A DNA stretch of 64,000 nucleotides from Bin87 sp965204395. Its GTDB lineage: Bacteria > Chloroflexota > Dehalococcoidia > Lucifugimonadales > UBA3495. The stretch lies in contig OZ241987.1 in NCBI GenBank assembly GCA_965204395.1, forward strand, positions 2,046,001-2,110,000, given 5' to 3'. The notes below the pieces were generated by a model, which did no database searches, had not been told where the DNA came from, and saw only the letters and a list, made by a program, of their open reading frames with translations. Position 1 is the stretch's first letter, and every line of letters begins with the position of its first letter. A program made the translations under genes and the position numbers. Shown here piece after piece: positions 37,264 through 45,989 of the stretch.

Positions 37264-38505
37264 CAGGGCAATCGCGTCTTATCCGAGGAGGATTTTGAGC
37301 AGGTAGTGTTCGTCCCATCCGGCGTTCAGGCGTTTTCCTTGGATGCCCACTTTCAGGGTTTTCTCATTTTTCAAGAGGTTGTGTCCGATCTGCCGCAGGG
37401 TGTTGATGTTCTGTGGGCCATTGTCCTTGCGCACTCGGCACTGATCTTCCCGAAAGGTCACGTCCAAGGTCCAGTGCAACGAGTTTTCGATGCTCCAGTG
37501 GCTTCTGATGGCAGCCAGCAGTTGTTCTGCTGAGGCCGCAAGGCTGCTGATGTAGTAGCGGGGTTGAGTGATACCACCCTCGTGGGTTTGACGATGCCCC
37601 ACCACTCTGACGGCGGCTTTCAGTTGGGGCCATTGCCCGTGAGGGTCCAGATAGTCCAGGCCGTCCGGATCGGTGATGACCCAACATTCCCGATGCTCCA
37701 CCCGCCCGTGCCCCTTGTCCACCGTCTGAGCGTGGTCATAGGGCATCCCGTCAAAGCCCAATGCCTCGGCACCCTCGAACAGGTCTTGAATACCCTCATA
37801 CAGTTGGCCCTGGTTCTCCTTCACCGCCAGCACGTAGTCGGCGCCGGCCTGGGTGATCTGCTGTGCGATCTCCCGCTGGCAACCCATGGCATCTATCGTG
37901 ACGATGCAACCGTGCAAGTCCAGCATTCCCAGCAGTTGAGGAATGGCGGTGATCTCGTTGGATTTCTCCTCGGTTTTGACCTGGCCCAGGGTCAGGGTCT
38001 GCTGGGTGGCCCAGGCACTGACCATGTGAATGGCTCCTTTCTTACCGGCTCGGTCATAGGACCGTCGGGCCGTCTTCCCGTCAATCCGCCTCCGGCGGAC
38101 CACCTCGCCGGGCAGCAGTTCCGCGATGGCCTGGGTCCATGAGATGAAGCAGTTCTGCAACTGCACTGGGTCCAGACGGGCGAAGACATCTCCGAAGGTG
38201 TCGTGGGAGGGAATGCCGTGGGGCAGTTCCAGGAAGGTCTGGAACCAGGCCAGCTTGCTTTTGCCGAAGAGTTCGATATGAACCCAGGAATCGGCCCCGC
38301 AGATGGTGGCACAGATGGCGATGGCCAGGATGTCCACCAGTTTGTGGCGTCGGGTGCGTTCCACTCGGGGATCGTCCAACTCAGCAAAGTGATCGAGAAT
38401 TGTTGCCTTGGGTCGTTGTGCCATGCCCATCTGCCCCCACGTCGTTCAGCCGTTCATGGCACGTTAGCACATTTCTAAAAATCCCATTAAGACGCGATTG
38501 CCCTG
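37264..38505 (-). mobile_element. ISAs1-family insertion sequence, copy B (intact)
   Basis: A 1242-bp element with perfect 18-bp inverted repeats CAGGGCAATCGCGTCTTA (37264-37281, complement 38488-38505) and a perfect 10-bp direct target duplication CCTGCTACGG. Intact gene plus perfect duplication indicates a recent insertion, in contrast to copy A. Confidence 0.93.
37279..38430 (-). CDS. ISAs1-family transposase (intact)
   Basis: A 383-aa transposase: N-terminal DDE_Tnp_1-associated domain (FAELDDPRVERTRRHKLVDIL, WVHIELFGKSKLAWF), then the DDE domain with first Asp in RIDGKTARRSYD, second Asp in TIDAMGCQ and Glu in HWSIENSLHWTLDVTF. The stop codon lies inside the left inverted repeat. An in-frame TCCGCCTCCGGCGGA palindrome (38095-38109) encodes the RRRR just before IDGK, where relatives normally have about three fewer residues, so the palindrome seems tolerated in a working enzyme. 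Confidence 0.9.
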   Translation of the reverse strand: MGMAQRPKATILDHFAELDDPRVERTRRHKLVDILAIAICATICGADSWVHIELFGKSKLAWFQTFLELPHGIPSHDTFGDVFARLDPVQLQNCFISWTQAIAELLPGEVVRRRRIDGKTARRSYDRAGKKGAIHMVSAWATQQTLTLGQVKTEEKSNEITAIPQLLGMLDLHGCIVTIDAMGCQREIAQQITQAGADYVLAVKENQGQLYEGIQDLFEGAEALGFDGMPYDHAQTVDKGHGRVEHRECWVITDPDGLDYLDPHGQWPQLKAAVRVVGHRQTHEGGITQPRYYISSLAASAEQLLAAIRSHWSIENSLHWTLDVTFREDQCRVRKDNGPQNINTLRQIGHNLLKNEKTLKVGIQGKRLNAGWDEHYLLKILLG

Positions 38506-38515
38506 CCTGCTACGG
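38506..38515. repeat. Target site duplication of ISAs1 copy B (right)
   Basis: CCTGCTACGG, identical to 37254-37263. Confidence 0.9.
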
Positions 38516-38606
38516 CTTTTTGTTGACATTCGACTTGGCCAATCCTAATATGTTGCGAATCGGCGGCTGGTTTAGCGTTCTGGGCTCGATAAACGGAGAG
38601 GTGGTA

Positions 38607-40022
38607 ATGCCCCACCAAGAAGACATTCGATTGATGGCCCATTTAATGAGACGGGCAGGCTTCGGTGATACCCGTGAGGAACTGGAGCAGCGTGTCTCCA
38701 AAGGCTACGAAGCCGTGGTCGAGGAGCTTCTGTATCCAGAGGGGCAGCCGGCCATAGACGACGAACTGTTGTACCGGTTCTTCCCGGGTTATGAGGGGGC
38801 CGGGGCGCTGCCAATAAATCAGGCCAATTGGGTGTTCCGGATGATCAACACCAAACGGCCTCTGGAAGAGAAGATGGCCCTCTTCTGGCATCAGTTGTTC
38901 GCCACCGGCAACTCCAAGGTGGACAATCCACTGGAGATGACTCGCCAGATTGCCATCTTCCGTGAGCACGGATTGGGTACTTACCGCAACCTGCTGGTAG
39001 AGGTTGCAAAGTCCCCAGCCATGATCTTCTGGTTGGACAACCAGGGAAATCGGGACGGCGCCATCAATGAAAACTGGGGGCGGGAGCTGTTGGAGCTTTT
39101 CTCCCTCGGAGTCGGAAACTACTCAGAGGATGATATCAGGGAAGCAGCCAGGGCCTTTACCGGATGGACGATTGCCCCAAAGATTCCCCGTAATCCTTAC
39201 GGTCGTTTCCACTGGCTATTCGACTACAAACCTGAGGACCACGACGATCGGGAGAAGACCTTCCTGGGGTATACCGGGAACTTCAATGGCGAAGACATCG
39301 TGGACATTATTGCGGATCAACCGGCTACGGCCCGGTTCCTGGCCCGTCACCTCTACAGATTCTTCGTCGCCGACGAGCCCCATGTCTCCAGTTGGAACAT
39401 TACCCCACCGGTTGACCCTGAAGCCATCGAGTTGTTGGCGGATGCCTACAATGAATCCCGTGGCGACACCCGGTCTATTTTACGAGTGTTGTTCAACTCA
39501 GAGTTCTTCAAGAATGCCCGCTTCGCCCGGGTGAAAAGCCCGGCTGAATTGATCGTTGGCACTGTGCGTATGGCGGGCAACTATGAAGGCTTCAAGCCAG
39601 GATTCAACAATCTGGCGTTGGAGTGCGGTTGGCAGGGACAGGAACTGCTCAATCCTCCCAGCGTGGAGGGTTGGCACACAGGCTCAGAATGGATCGACCC
39701 CGGCGTTTTGATGCGCCGGGTGAACTTTGCCGCGAGGATATTTGGAGACATCTCACTACCCGGCGTTCAGACTATCGTCAAACGGGTGGTGGTTAATGTG
39801 CATGTGCATGGGGATTCTTCCCCCCAGGCGATAGTGGAAGCTTGTCTCGATGCGATGGGACCGTTGGAAGTCAATAGGGAGACCCACTCTGAATTGATTG
39901 CCCATGCCGAAAAATGTGGCGATCTAGCCTGGAGCACCCACGAAGAATTCAGGGCTACAATGCACAATGTGAGCAAAATCTTGACCTTGATTGCCGCCTC
40001 GCGAGAATATCAGTTTGCCTAG
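38607..40022 (+). CDS. DUF1800-family protein
   Basis: A 471-aa protein of the DUF1800 family: AHLMRRAGFGDTREELE at the start, KMALFWHQLFATGN, NENWGRELLELFSLGVGNYSEDDIREAARAFTGW (the family core), ATARFLARHLYRFFVAD, and LLNPPSVEGWHTGSEWI. DUF1800 genes nearly always sit beside DUF1501 genes, as here, and are thought to act together in the cell envelope; the biochemical role is unknown. ATG 38607 follows GGAGAGG. No signal peptide is visible, which is less usual. It begins 92 bp after the ISAs1 copy B target duplication. Confidence 0.88.
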   Translation: MPHQEDIRLMAHLMRRAGFGDTREELEQRVSKGYEAVVEELLYPEGQPAIDDELLYRFFPGYEGAGALPINQANWVFRMINTKRPLEEKMALFWHQLFATGNSKVDNPLEMTRQIAIFREHGLGTYRNLLVEVAKSPAMIFWLDNQGNRDGAINENWGRELLELFSLGVGNYSEDDIREAARAFTGWTIAPKIPRNPYGRFHWLFDYKPEDHDDREKTFLGYTGNFNGEDIVDIIADQPATARFLARHLYRFFVADEPHVSSWNITPPVDPEAIELLADAYNESRGDTRSILRVLFNSEFFKNARFARVKSPAELIVGTVRMAGNYEGFKPGFNNLALECGWQGQELLNPPSVEGWHTGSEWIDPGVLMRRVNFAARIFGDISLPGVQTIVKRVVVNVHVHGDSSPQAIVEACLDAMGPLEVNRETHSELIAHAEKCGDLAWSTHEEFRATMHNVSKILTLIAASREYQFA

Positions 40023-40051
40023 GCAAGCCCGTACAACCGATGTAGAAGGAT

Positions 40052-41194
40052 ATGAACATGGCATCAACCCACAAAGACCCCGTGCTGGTCGTGCTGGAGC
40101 TAACTGGGGCCAACGACTATCTCAATACGATTGTTCCTTATAGCAATCCCCTGTATTGGGATAACCGGCCCAAGGTCCATGTCCCTGAAGACCGATTACT
40201 GCCCATAGATGACCAACTGGCATTCCGAGCCGATTCGGAGCCGTTGAAAGAAATCTACGACCAGGGCAACATGGCAATCATCCACGGAATCGGGTTTGAA
40301 AATTCACCCCGTTCGCACTTTCGCGCCATGGACATTTGGCATACCTGCGAGCCGGATTCCATCGGTATTGACGGCTGGCTCGGCAAGGTCATCCGGGACT
40401 TGGATCCTGACGGCGAGAACGTGCTGAAGGGAGTTAACTTGGGCCAGGGCTTGCCTCGGGCAATGGCCATGAAGGGGGTTCCGGTTACTTCTGTAAACCA
40501 CCTCCCTTCATACGGTGTACTCTCATCAAATCCGGGAATCTCCTCCGAGCAAGAGCGGACCCAGTTGTTGGAGACCTTTGCCCGCATGTACTCTCCCACC
40601 ATCGGCGCCGGACCGACCATGGACTATCTGGGACAGGCAGGACGGGATGCGTTGCGAGGAGCCGACATCATCCGGGTTGCTCCCGAAACCTATTCTTCAA
40701 ACGTAGAGTACGCCAATAATGCCATCGCGAGGCGCCTCAGAGACGTGGCCCAAGTGCATCTGGCCGGCCTGGGCACCCAGGTCTTTTACACCTCCCACGG
40801 GCCCTTCGACACCCACTATGACCAGCTGGGACCTCATGAAAAACTTTGGACGGAGATTTCCGTTGCCATACGCGACTTCTTCGCCGACCTGCGTGAGCAC
40901 GACGCCTCAGAAGAGGTGGTTATCATGTTGTTCAGCGAGTTTGGGCGCCGCGTCCGCGATAATGGCACCGGTACCGACCACGGAGCGGCTGGAGTAGCGT
41001 TCGCCATTGGCGACCGGGTGAATGGTGGAATGTACGGGACCTATCCGTCGCTGAAACCGGAGGATCTCACTCAGGGAGACCTGGAGCCCAACTATGATTT
41101 CCGTGGCTTCTACTCCACTTTGGCGGAAAAGTGGCTGGGACTCGACCCCGTGCCTATCGTCGGTGGACACTTCGAGCAAATGTCATTCGTGTAG
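40052..41194 (+). CDS. DUF1501-family (sulfatase/alkaline-phosphatase-like) protein
   Basis: A 380-aa protein with the DUF1501 layout: VLVVLELTGANDYLNTIVPY (usually LRGGNDGLNxxVPY), ENSPRSHFRAMDIWHT, SHGPFDTHYDQLGPHEKLW and VVIMLFSEFGRRVRDNGTGTDHGAAG, the His/Asp-rich region resembling an alkaline-phosphatase fold metal site. The first motif has TGAND where most relatives have RGGND. No Tat or Sec signal is seen, although most DUF1501 proteins have one. Starts 29 bp after the DUF1800 stop, so the two are co-transcribed. Confidence 0.88.
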   Translation: MNMASTHKDPVLVVLELTGANDYLNTIVPYSNPLYWDNRPKVHVPEDRLLPIDDQLAFRADSEPLKEIYDQGNMAIIHGIGFENSPRSHFRAMDIWHTCEPDSIGIDGWLGKVIRDLDPDGENVLKGVNLGQGLPRAMAMKGVPVTSVNHLPSYGVLSSNPGISSEQERTQLLETFARMYSPTIGAGPTMDYLGQAGRDALRGADIIRVAPETYSSNVEYANNAIARRLRDVAQVHLAGLGTQVFYTSHGPFDTHYDQLGPHEKLWTEISVAIRDFFADLREHDASEEVVIMLFSEFGRRVRDNGTGTDHGAAGVAFAIGDRVNGGMYGTYPSLKPEDLTQGDLEPNYDFRGFYSTLAEKWLGLDPVPIVGGHFEQMSFV

Positions 41195-41230
41195 CTTTAG
41201 GTTCCCAAAATAGTTCTCGGGAGAGGGGAT

Positions 41231-42229
41231 ATGCTGACCACCGTCGCCGCCGGCCGGGTGTATGACTACAGCGACTGCATAGGCATGTACAGTCAGGCCG
41301 GCCGGGGATTTTGGGCTCCCCAGGATTTCGTCCTGGGATCGAACGGTCGAATTTATGTGTTGAGCCGCGGCGCGGAACAATTGGGGCAGCGTGTCACCAA
41401 GATCACCTTTGACCACGAGTTTCAAGGACAGTTCGGCTCCGGCGGCGAGGAAGACGGGCGCTTCGTTTGGCCCCGGTCGATTGATTTGGACCGTACCGGC
41501 CGAGTGTTCCTTTCGGACGAGTATCTCAACCGGATAACCATTTACGATGAAGAGGGTGGTTATCGGTATCACTGGGGCAGGTCCGGCAGCGGAGACGGGC
41601 AGCTAAACGGACCGTCAGGAATTGCTTTCGACTCCCGGGGAACCGTTTGGGTGGTGGACAGCTTGAATCATCGGGTGCAGAGTTTCAGCCAGATCGGTGA
41701 GTTTCAGTCCAAATTCGGGAAGCGAGGTGGCGGTGACGGAGATCTGGAGATGCCATGGGGCATCTGCATCGACCGTCAGGACAACATCTACGTCGCGGAT
41801 TGGGGAAATAACCGGGTGCAAAAATTCGCCCCTACTGGAGAGTTGCTCGTCAAGTTCGAAGGCTCCAGCGCCGGGGTGGGTTCGCTCAAAGGGCCATCCG
41901 GTGTAGCTGTGGACTCAGATGGAGATGTATACGTAACCGACTGGGGGAACCACCGAGTCCAGATCTACGCCGCCGACGGCCAATATATTACGGCGCTGGT
42001 CGGTGACGCCCAGGAGCCTTCGCCATGGGCCCAGACCTACATCGACGCCAATCCGGACATCATCAAAGCCAGGCGGCGGACAGATCTGGAGCCTGAATGG
42101 CGGTTCCGGCGGCCAGTGGCTGTCAACGTTGACGCAGACGACCGTATCATAGTTTTGGAGTCCTACCATCACCGGCTTCAAATCTACAACAAGCTAAAGG
42201 ATTACGAGGAACCCTCAATAAACTTGTAG
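41231..42229 (+). CDS. NHL-repeat beta-propeller protein
   Basis: A 332-aa protein made of about six NHL blades. Clear ones are GQFGSGGEEDGRFVWPRSIDLD, GSGDGQLNGPSGIAFDSRG, GDGDLEMPWGICIDRQDNIYVADWGNNRVQKF and GSLKGPSGVAVDSDGDVYVTDWGNHRVQIY, each ending in the D-x-x-N-H/N-R-V-Q pattern. Such propellers bind proteins or ligands. It lies 36 bp downstream of the DUF1501 gene with GGGAGAGG before its ATG, so it is a third member of the same set. No signal peptide is visible. Confidence 0.85.
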   Translation: MLTTVAAGRVYDYSDCIGMYSQAGRGFWAPQDFVLGSNGRIYVLSRGAEQLGQRVTKITFDHEFQGQFGSGGEEDGRFVWPRSIDLDRTGRVFLSDEYLNRITIYDEEGGYRYHWGRSGSGDGQLNGPSGIAFDSRGTVWVVDSLNHRVQSFSQIGEFQSKFGKRGGGDGDLEMPWGICIDRQDNIYVADWGNNRVQKFAPTGELLVKFEGSSAGVGSLKGPSGVAVDSDGDVYVTDWGNHRVQIYAADGQYITALVGDAQEPSPWAQTYIDANPDIIKARRRTDLEPEWRFRRPVAVNVDADDRIIVLESYHHRLQIYNKLKDYEEPSINL

Positions 42230-42238
42230 GCGCCGGCC

Positions 42239-42926
42239 CTCCTTCCTGAGGGAGTACGCCAAGCCGGCTGCCCAGTGTGCCGCCGAAGGCGTCAGCCATC
42301 CCGACTGCCTGTTGCGCCTGGCCGAGCTGGAAGTCACCGACCGCCACCAGCGCCTGGTGCAGCGCCGGATCCGCGCGGCCCGCTTCCCTGCCACCAAGGG
42401 ACTGGACACCTTCGATTTCTCCGCCATCCCCTCGGTAAATCAGGCCTTGGTCATGCAACTGGCCCGGTGCGAGTACATCGAGCGGGGTGAAAACGTCATC
42501 GCCATCGGCAACAGCGGCACCGGCAAGACCCACGTCGCCCTGGGATTGAGACTGGCCGCCTGCCAGCGGGGCCTGTCGGTGGGCTTCACCACCGCCGCTG
42601 CCCTGGTCAACGAACTGGTGGAGGCCAGGGACGAGCGCCGGCTGCTCAACCTGCAGCGCCAACTGGCCCGCCTCAAGCTGCTCATCATCGACGAACTGGG
42701 CTTCGTGCCCCTGTCCCACACCGGGGCGGAATTGCTCTTCGAGGTCTTCAGCCAGCGCTACGAGCGGGGCTCGATCCTGGTGACCACCAACCTGCCCTTC
42801 GGCGAGTGGACCGAGGTCTTCGGGTCGGAACGGCTCACCGGCGCGCTGCTGGATCGTCTCACCCACACGTGCACATCCTGGAGATGAACGGCGAGAGCTA
42901 CCGCCTCAGGGGCAGCCGGCGGGGTG
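42239..42926 (+). pseudogene. IS21 istB ATPase, 5'-truncated and frameshifted
   Basis: Opens in frame at SFLREYAKPAAQCAAEGVSHP with no start codon, so the first 20 or so residues are missing. The AAA+ helper features follow: Walker A GNSGTGKTH, Walker B LLIIDELGFVPLS and the sensor VTTNLPFGEW. Near 42866 a one-base frameshift turns the expected VHILEMNGESYRLR ending into an early stop at 42887. No istA is next to it. Confidence 0.85.
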
Positions 42927-43127
42927 CCACTGCGGCACCAGCGCCAGACCGATCATCCGCCGGTTAGCGCCCCGCAGATGCCAATGCTGGACCGTCGTCA
43001 ATGCGGGGGGCCCCACCCCACACCGGGCCGTCTGGGCCATCAGGCATCACCCCGGTAGTCCAGTTTTATTCCGCCCGGCGGGCCTAACTTTGCTGCGCCC
43101 CTGACACCTCCACTTGAATCAATGCGA

Positions 43128-44222
43128 TAGCCCGTTTATCTTCGGCATCGACGAGACCCTGGAACGGCGCCGCGGCCCCAAAATCAAATCCTTGGGCATC
43201 TACCGCGACGGGGTGCGCTCCAGCCGGAGCCGCCTGTTAAGGCCGGTCCGCCGCAGGCGGACGTTGGATCTCCCTGATGTGGCTGGGCCAGGTCCCCTGG
43301 GCGGGACGCTATTGAGCCTTGCCCTTTCTCATCGTGCTGGCGCCATCGGCACGCTGCCACCGGCAGCGCGGACGCCGCCACAAAAAGCTCACCGACTGGG
43401 CTCGGCAGATGATCCTGTCCGCCTGAGGCGGACGCCGCTGGCTGCCCGAGCTCCCTCTGGCGCTGGTGGGCGACGGCGGCTACGCCGTCCTCGACCTGCT
43501 CACTGCTGCCAATCGTTGGCCCAACCCGTTACCCTCATCGCCCGTTTGCGCCTGGACGCCGCCCTCTATGAACCGGCGCCACCACGTCAACCGAGCCGGA
43601 ACGGCCAGCCCCCGCTGAAAGGACGGCGCCTGCCCGCGCTGAAATCACTCGTCGACCATCCCGGTCAGTCCTGGGCCACCGCCGCGGTGGCTTGGTACGA
43701 CGGCACGACCCGCACGGTGGAGCTCACCTCACAAACGACGGTCTGGTATCGTTCGGGCAAGCCGCCCGTGCCCGTGCACTGGGTCTTGGTTCGAGTCCCC
43801 CAAGGAGAATTCGCCACACAGGCTCTGCTGTGCACTGACCTGGCCGTGGAACCGGCGCAGATTCTGGAATGGTTTGTGCTGCGCTGGTCCGCCTTTGGCG
43901 GAGAGGTCACCTTCCAGGAAGTGCGCGCTCACCTGGGCGTGGAGACCCAAAGCCAGTGGTCCGACCGCGCCATCGCCCGCACCACGCCAATCCTGATGGG
44001 GCTTTTCTCCTAGACCACCCTGGCCGCTCACTTAATGCAGGAACAACTGCCCATGAGTCACCGCACCGCGGCCTGGTATGCCAAGCCGTTTCCAACTTTC
44101 GTGGATGCCATCGCGTTGGTGCGCCGCCACCTGTGGCTGGCGTCCGAGGGGTTTTTACTGTCCGACGCAGAACCGGATATATGGAAAGTCCCGGCTGCCC
44201 TGTACCACCGACTGATCGGCAT
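43128..44222 (+). pseudogene. DDE-type IS transposase copy 3, truncated, with three palindromes
   Basis: Same transposase as 5985-7346 but missing about the first 90 residues; it begins SPFIFGIDETLERRRGPKI. Palindromes TCCGCC-NNN-GGCGGA at 43247, 43418 and 43888 replace TGGCCTG, CAGCTG and CAACTC of copy 1. The first shifts the frame and the second introduces TGA in one frame. The third, replacing the sequence before the catalytic EVTFQE, keeps frame. A TAG at 44011 and C-terminal HRTAAWYAKPFPTFVDAIALVRR follow. Confidence 0.88.
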
Positions 44223-44285
44223 TATTAACATAAGCAGATATAGGATTTATGATGGTGGCGGATCCGATTTCTGGGAGGTGTGGAA

Positions 44286-44578
44286 ATGGCTCGAAGGCGT
44301 ACGTATCGTCACGATGTGCGTTGTCCCGATTGCGGTTCCAATCCGCCGCAGGCGGACGCAAGGACGGGTTTTCCAACGGGAAGCAGGCTTACAGTTGCGG
44401 GGATTGTCGGCGGCGTTACGTGCCAGCGGGGGCCTATCGTCGTCCCGGTTCGGCGGTGAAGGAGCGGGGGATTGAGCTGTACCTGGAGGGCAATACTCTC
44501 AGCGGCATTGGTCGGGTGTTGGGGTACAGCGTTCCGGCGGTGCAGGGCTGGGTCAAAAAAAGGGACGGCAAGCGCTGA
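44286..44578 (+). pseudogene. IS1 InsA-like zinc-finger/HTH ORF, broken by a palindrome
   Basis: ATG 44286 follows GGAGGTG. Reads MARRRTYRHDVRCPDCGSN, then a TCCGCCGCAGGCGGA palindrome (44342-44356) that shifts the frame, then KDGFSNGKQAYSCGDCRRRYVP (the second CxxC of the InsA zinc finger) and an HTH LSGIGRVLGYSVPAVQGWV. Without the palindrome the two pieces would form a normal InsA of about 95 residues. The frame stops at 44578 after the A7 run. Confidence 0.8.
44555..44561 (+). promoter_or_regulatory. Candidate -1 programmed frameshift site of the IS1-type element
   Basis: A run of seven A in GGTCAAAAAAAGGG. In the InsA frame it reads VKKR and stops shortly after. A -1 slip reads VKKKGRQALNRLREGVEG straight into the InsB frame, as in the known IS1 InsAB' fusion mechanism. 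Confidence 0.7.
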
Positions 44579-45060
44579 ACCGTTTGCGGGAAGGGGTGGA
44601 AGGACGCCTCCAGGGCCTGGCGGGGCGCCAGCCGGCTGCGGTGGTGGCCTGTGACGAGATGTGGACCTATCGGGGAGCCCGGCACGGGGCGGGGAGGGAG
44701 GAGTGGTGGATTTGGAAGGCGGTAGTCTCCGAAGCTGACGGTCGGCGCTGGGTGGATTTCGAGGTGGGAGATCGTAGTGAAGTGCCTTTCCTGCGCTTGT
44801 ATGCACGGCTCCCGGAAGCGGGGTTGTATCGCAGTGATGCTTACTCGGTATACCTGGGGTGGCTTCCGCCGGAGCGCCATATCATCGGCAAGGGTGGGGC
44901 GGTGAACTGGAATGAAGGACTGCACTCGGTATGGCGGGGCAAGTTGCGTCGGTTGATGCGGCGGACCAAGGGATACACCAAAAGCATTGAGATGCTGGTC
45001 TATTCCCTGGCGCTGGTCTGCTGGCAAGGATGGCTAAATTCCTTTACCCGCGCACGTTAA
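44560..45060 (+). CDS. IS1 InsB-like transposase domain
   Basis: Open from the A7 slip site to 45060; an independent GTG or ATG start is not convincing, so translation probably needs the -1 frameshift. DDE residues: Asp in CDEMWTYRG, Asp in YRSDAYSVY, and Glu in NEGLHSVWRGKLRRLMRRT followed by KGYTKS, the usual IS1 C-terminal signature. The domain itself is intact, but because InsA is broken by a palindrome, a full transposase is not made from this copy. Confidence 0.75.
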   Translation, partial: KGRQALNRLREGVEGRLQGLAGRQPAAVVACDEMWTYRGARHGAGREEWWIWKAVVSEADGRRWVDFEVGDRSEVPFLRLYARLPEAGLYRSDAYSVYLGWLPPERHIIGKGGAVNWNEGLHSVWRGKLRRLMRRTKGYTKSIEMLVYSLALVCWQGWLNSFTRAR

Positions 45061-45139
45061 CGACACCCCACGATCATCCGCCTTGCCTTTTCACCACATC
45101 GGTGGTACGCTGATCGCACAGTTGAATACCACATCAAAC

Positions 45140-45272
45140 GCTTGAGACAGCGGGTCCCTGACACGGGGTAATGGTGCGCCAGCGCCGCCCGCCGAGGCGA
45201 GAGGTTACACGATGCGTCCCCACCAGGATGCGTGCCCCGCGTCTGAGTCTCATAGCGCGGGGTTTTTGCTTG
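45140..45272 (+). ncRNA. Ribosomal protein L10 leader with attenuator
   Basis: The 5' leader before rplJ carries the L10-leader-like blocks GAGACAGCGGGT and GCCGAGGCGAGAGGTTA. A terminator-like hairpin follows: CCCCGCG (45235-45241) pairs with CGCGGGG (45256-45262), then T5. In other bacteria the L10-L12 complex binds this leader and represses its own operon; the same is inferred here. Confidence 0.6.
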
Positions 45273-45321
45273 CTTTCCCTCGCCAAACCCCGACCGAAAT
45301 CTGAAAACGAGGAGGAAAACA

Positions 45322-45939
45322 TTGCCAACCCAGGCAAAAGTTGACCGGGTAGCTGAGCTGCGAGAAAAGTTGGAGAACTGCTCCATCGTCATCTCCACCG
45401 GCTGCACGGGTATCGGCGTAAACCAGATGGTCAACCTCCGCCGGCGCATGCGCGAAGGCGGCGTTGAGTTCATCGTCATCAAGAACAACCTGCTGAACCT
45501 CGCCGCCGACGGCGCAAACGTGCCCCAGCTCAAGGATGTCGTCACCGGCCAGACCGCCATCGCCCTTGGCTACGATGACGCCGCCGTGATCGCCAAAGCG
45601 GTCGCCGATGCCGCCCGCGCTGATGGCACGCTGAAGATCAACGGCGCGGTGGTCGGTAGTGGCCCCGCGATGGATACGGCCGAAGTGACTCGCCTGGCGT
45701 CGTTGCCGCCCCAGCCCGTGCTGGTGGCCCAACTGCTGGGCAACATGCAGGGCCCGCTCTACGCTTTGGCCAGCGTGCTCAACGGCACCATCGCCGGCCT
45801 TGCGTACGCGCTCCAGGCGCGGATTGACCAAATGCAGCCCGCGGACGTGCAAGACGAGGACACGCCGGCCGAGGACGCGCAACCCGAGGACGTTCAGCCC
45901 GAAGAAGCGCAGCCCGAGCCTGTCGCGGCCGACGAATAA
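45322..45939 (+). CDS. rplJ: 50S ribosomal protein L10
   Basis: A 205-aa L10: KVDRVAELREKLENCSIVISTGCTGI (rRNA-binding N-terminus), VEFIVIKNNLLNLAA and a helical L12-binding tail around LASLPPQPVLVAQLLGNMQGPL. The last 40 residues are an unusual acidic extension of near-repeats (AEDAQPEDVQPEEAQPEP). The start is TTG at 45322, fixed by a strong GAGGAGG 6 bp upstream. First gene of the rplJL operon. Confidence 0.95.
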   Translation: MPTQAKVDRVAELREKLENCSIVISTGCTGIGVNQMVNLRRRMREGGVEFIVIKNNLLNLAADGANVPQLKDVVTGQTAIALGYDDAAVIAKAVADAARADGTLKINGAVVGSGPAMDTAEVTRLASLPPQPVLVAQLLGNMQGPLYALASVLNGTIAGLAYALQARIDQMQPADVQDEDTPAEDAQPEDVQPEEAQPEPVAADE

Positions 45940-45989
45940 CCGATCATCTCCCGCACAACAAACGCAAGCAAAAACAGGAGGCAAATACC

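Larger units (their letters stand above)
44275..45060 (+). mobile_element. IS1-family element (coding part)
   Basis: Two frames of an IS1-type transposase, InsA-like then InsB-like, with a slippery A7 between them. Terminal repeats could not be fixed with confidence: GGTGGCGGAT near 44252 and the complement of ATCCGCCTTGCC near 45076 are candidates. It is inserted against the 3' end of the DDE-type copy 3. Confidence 0.65.
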
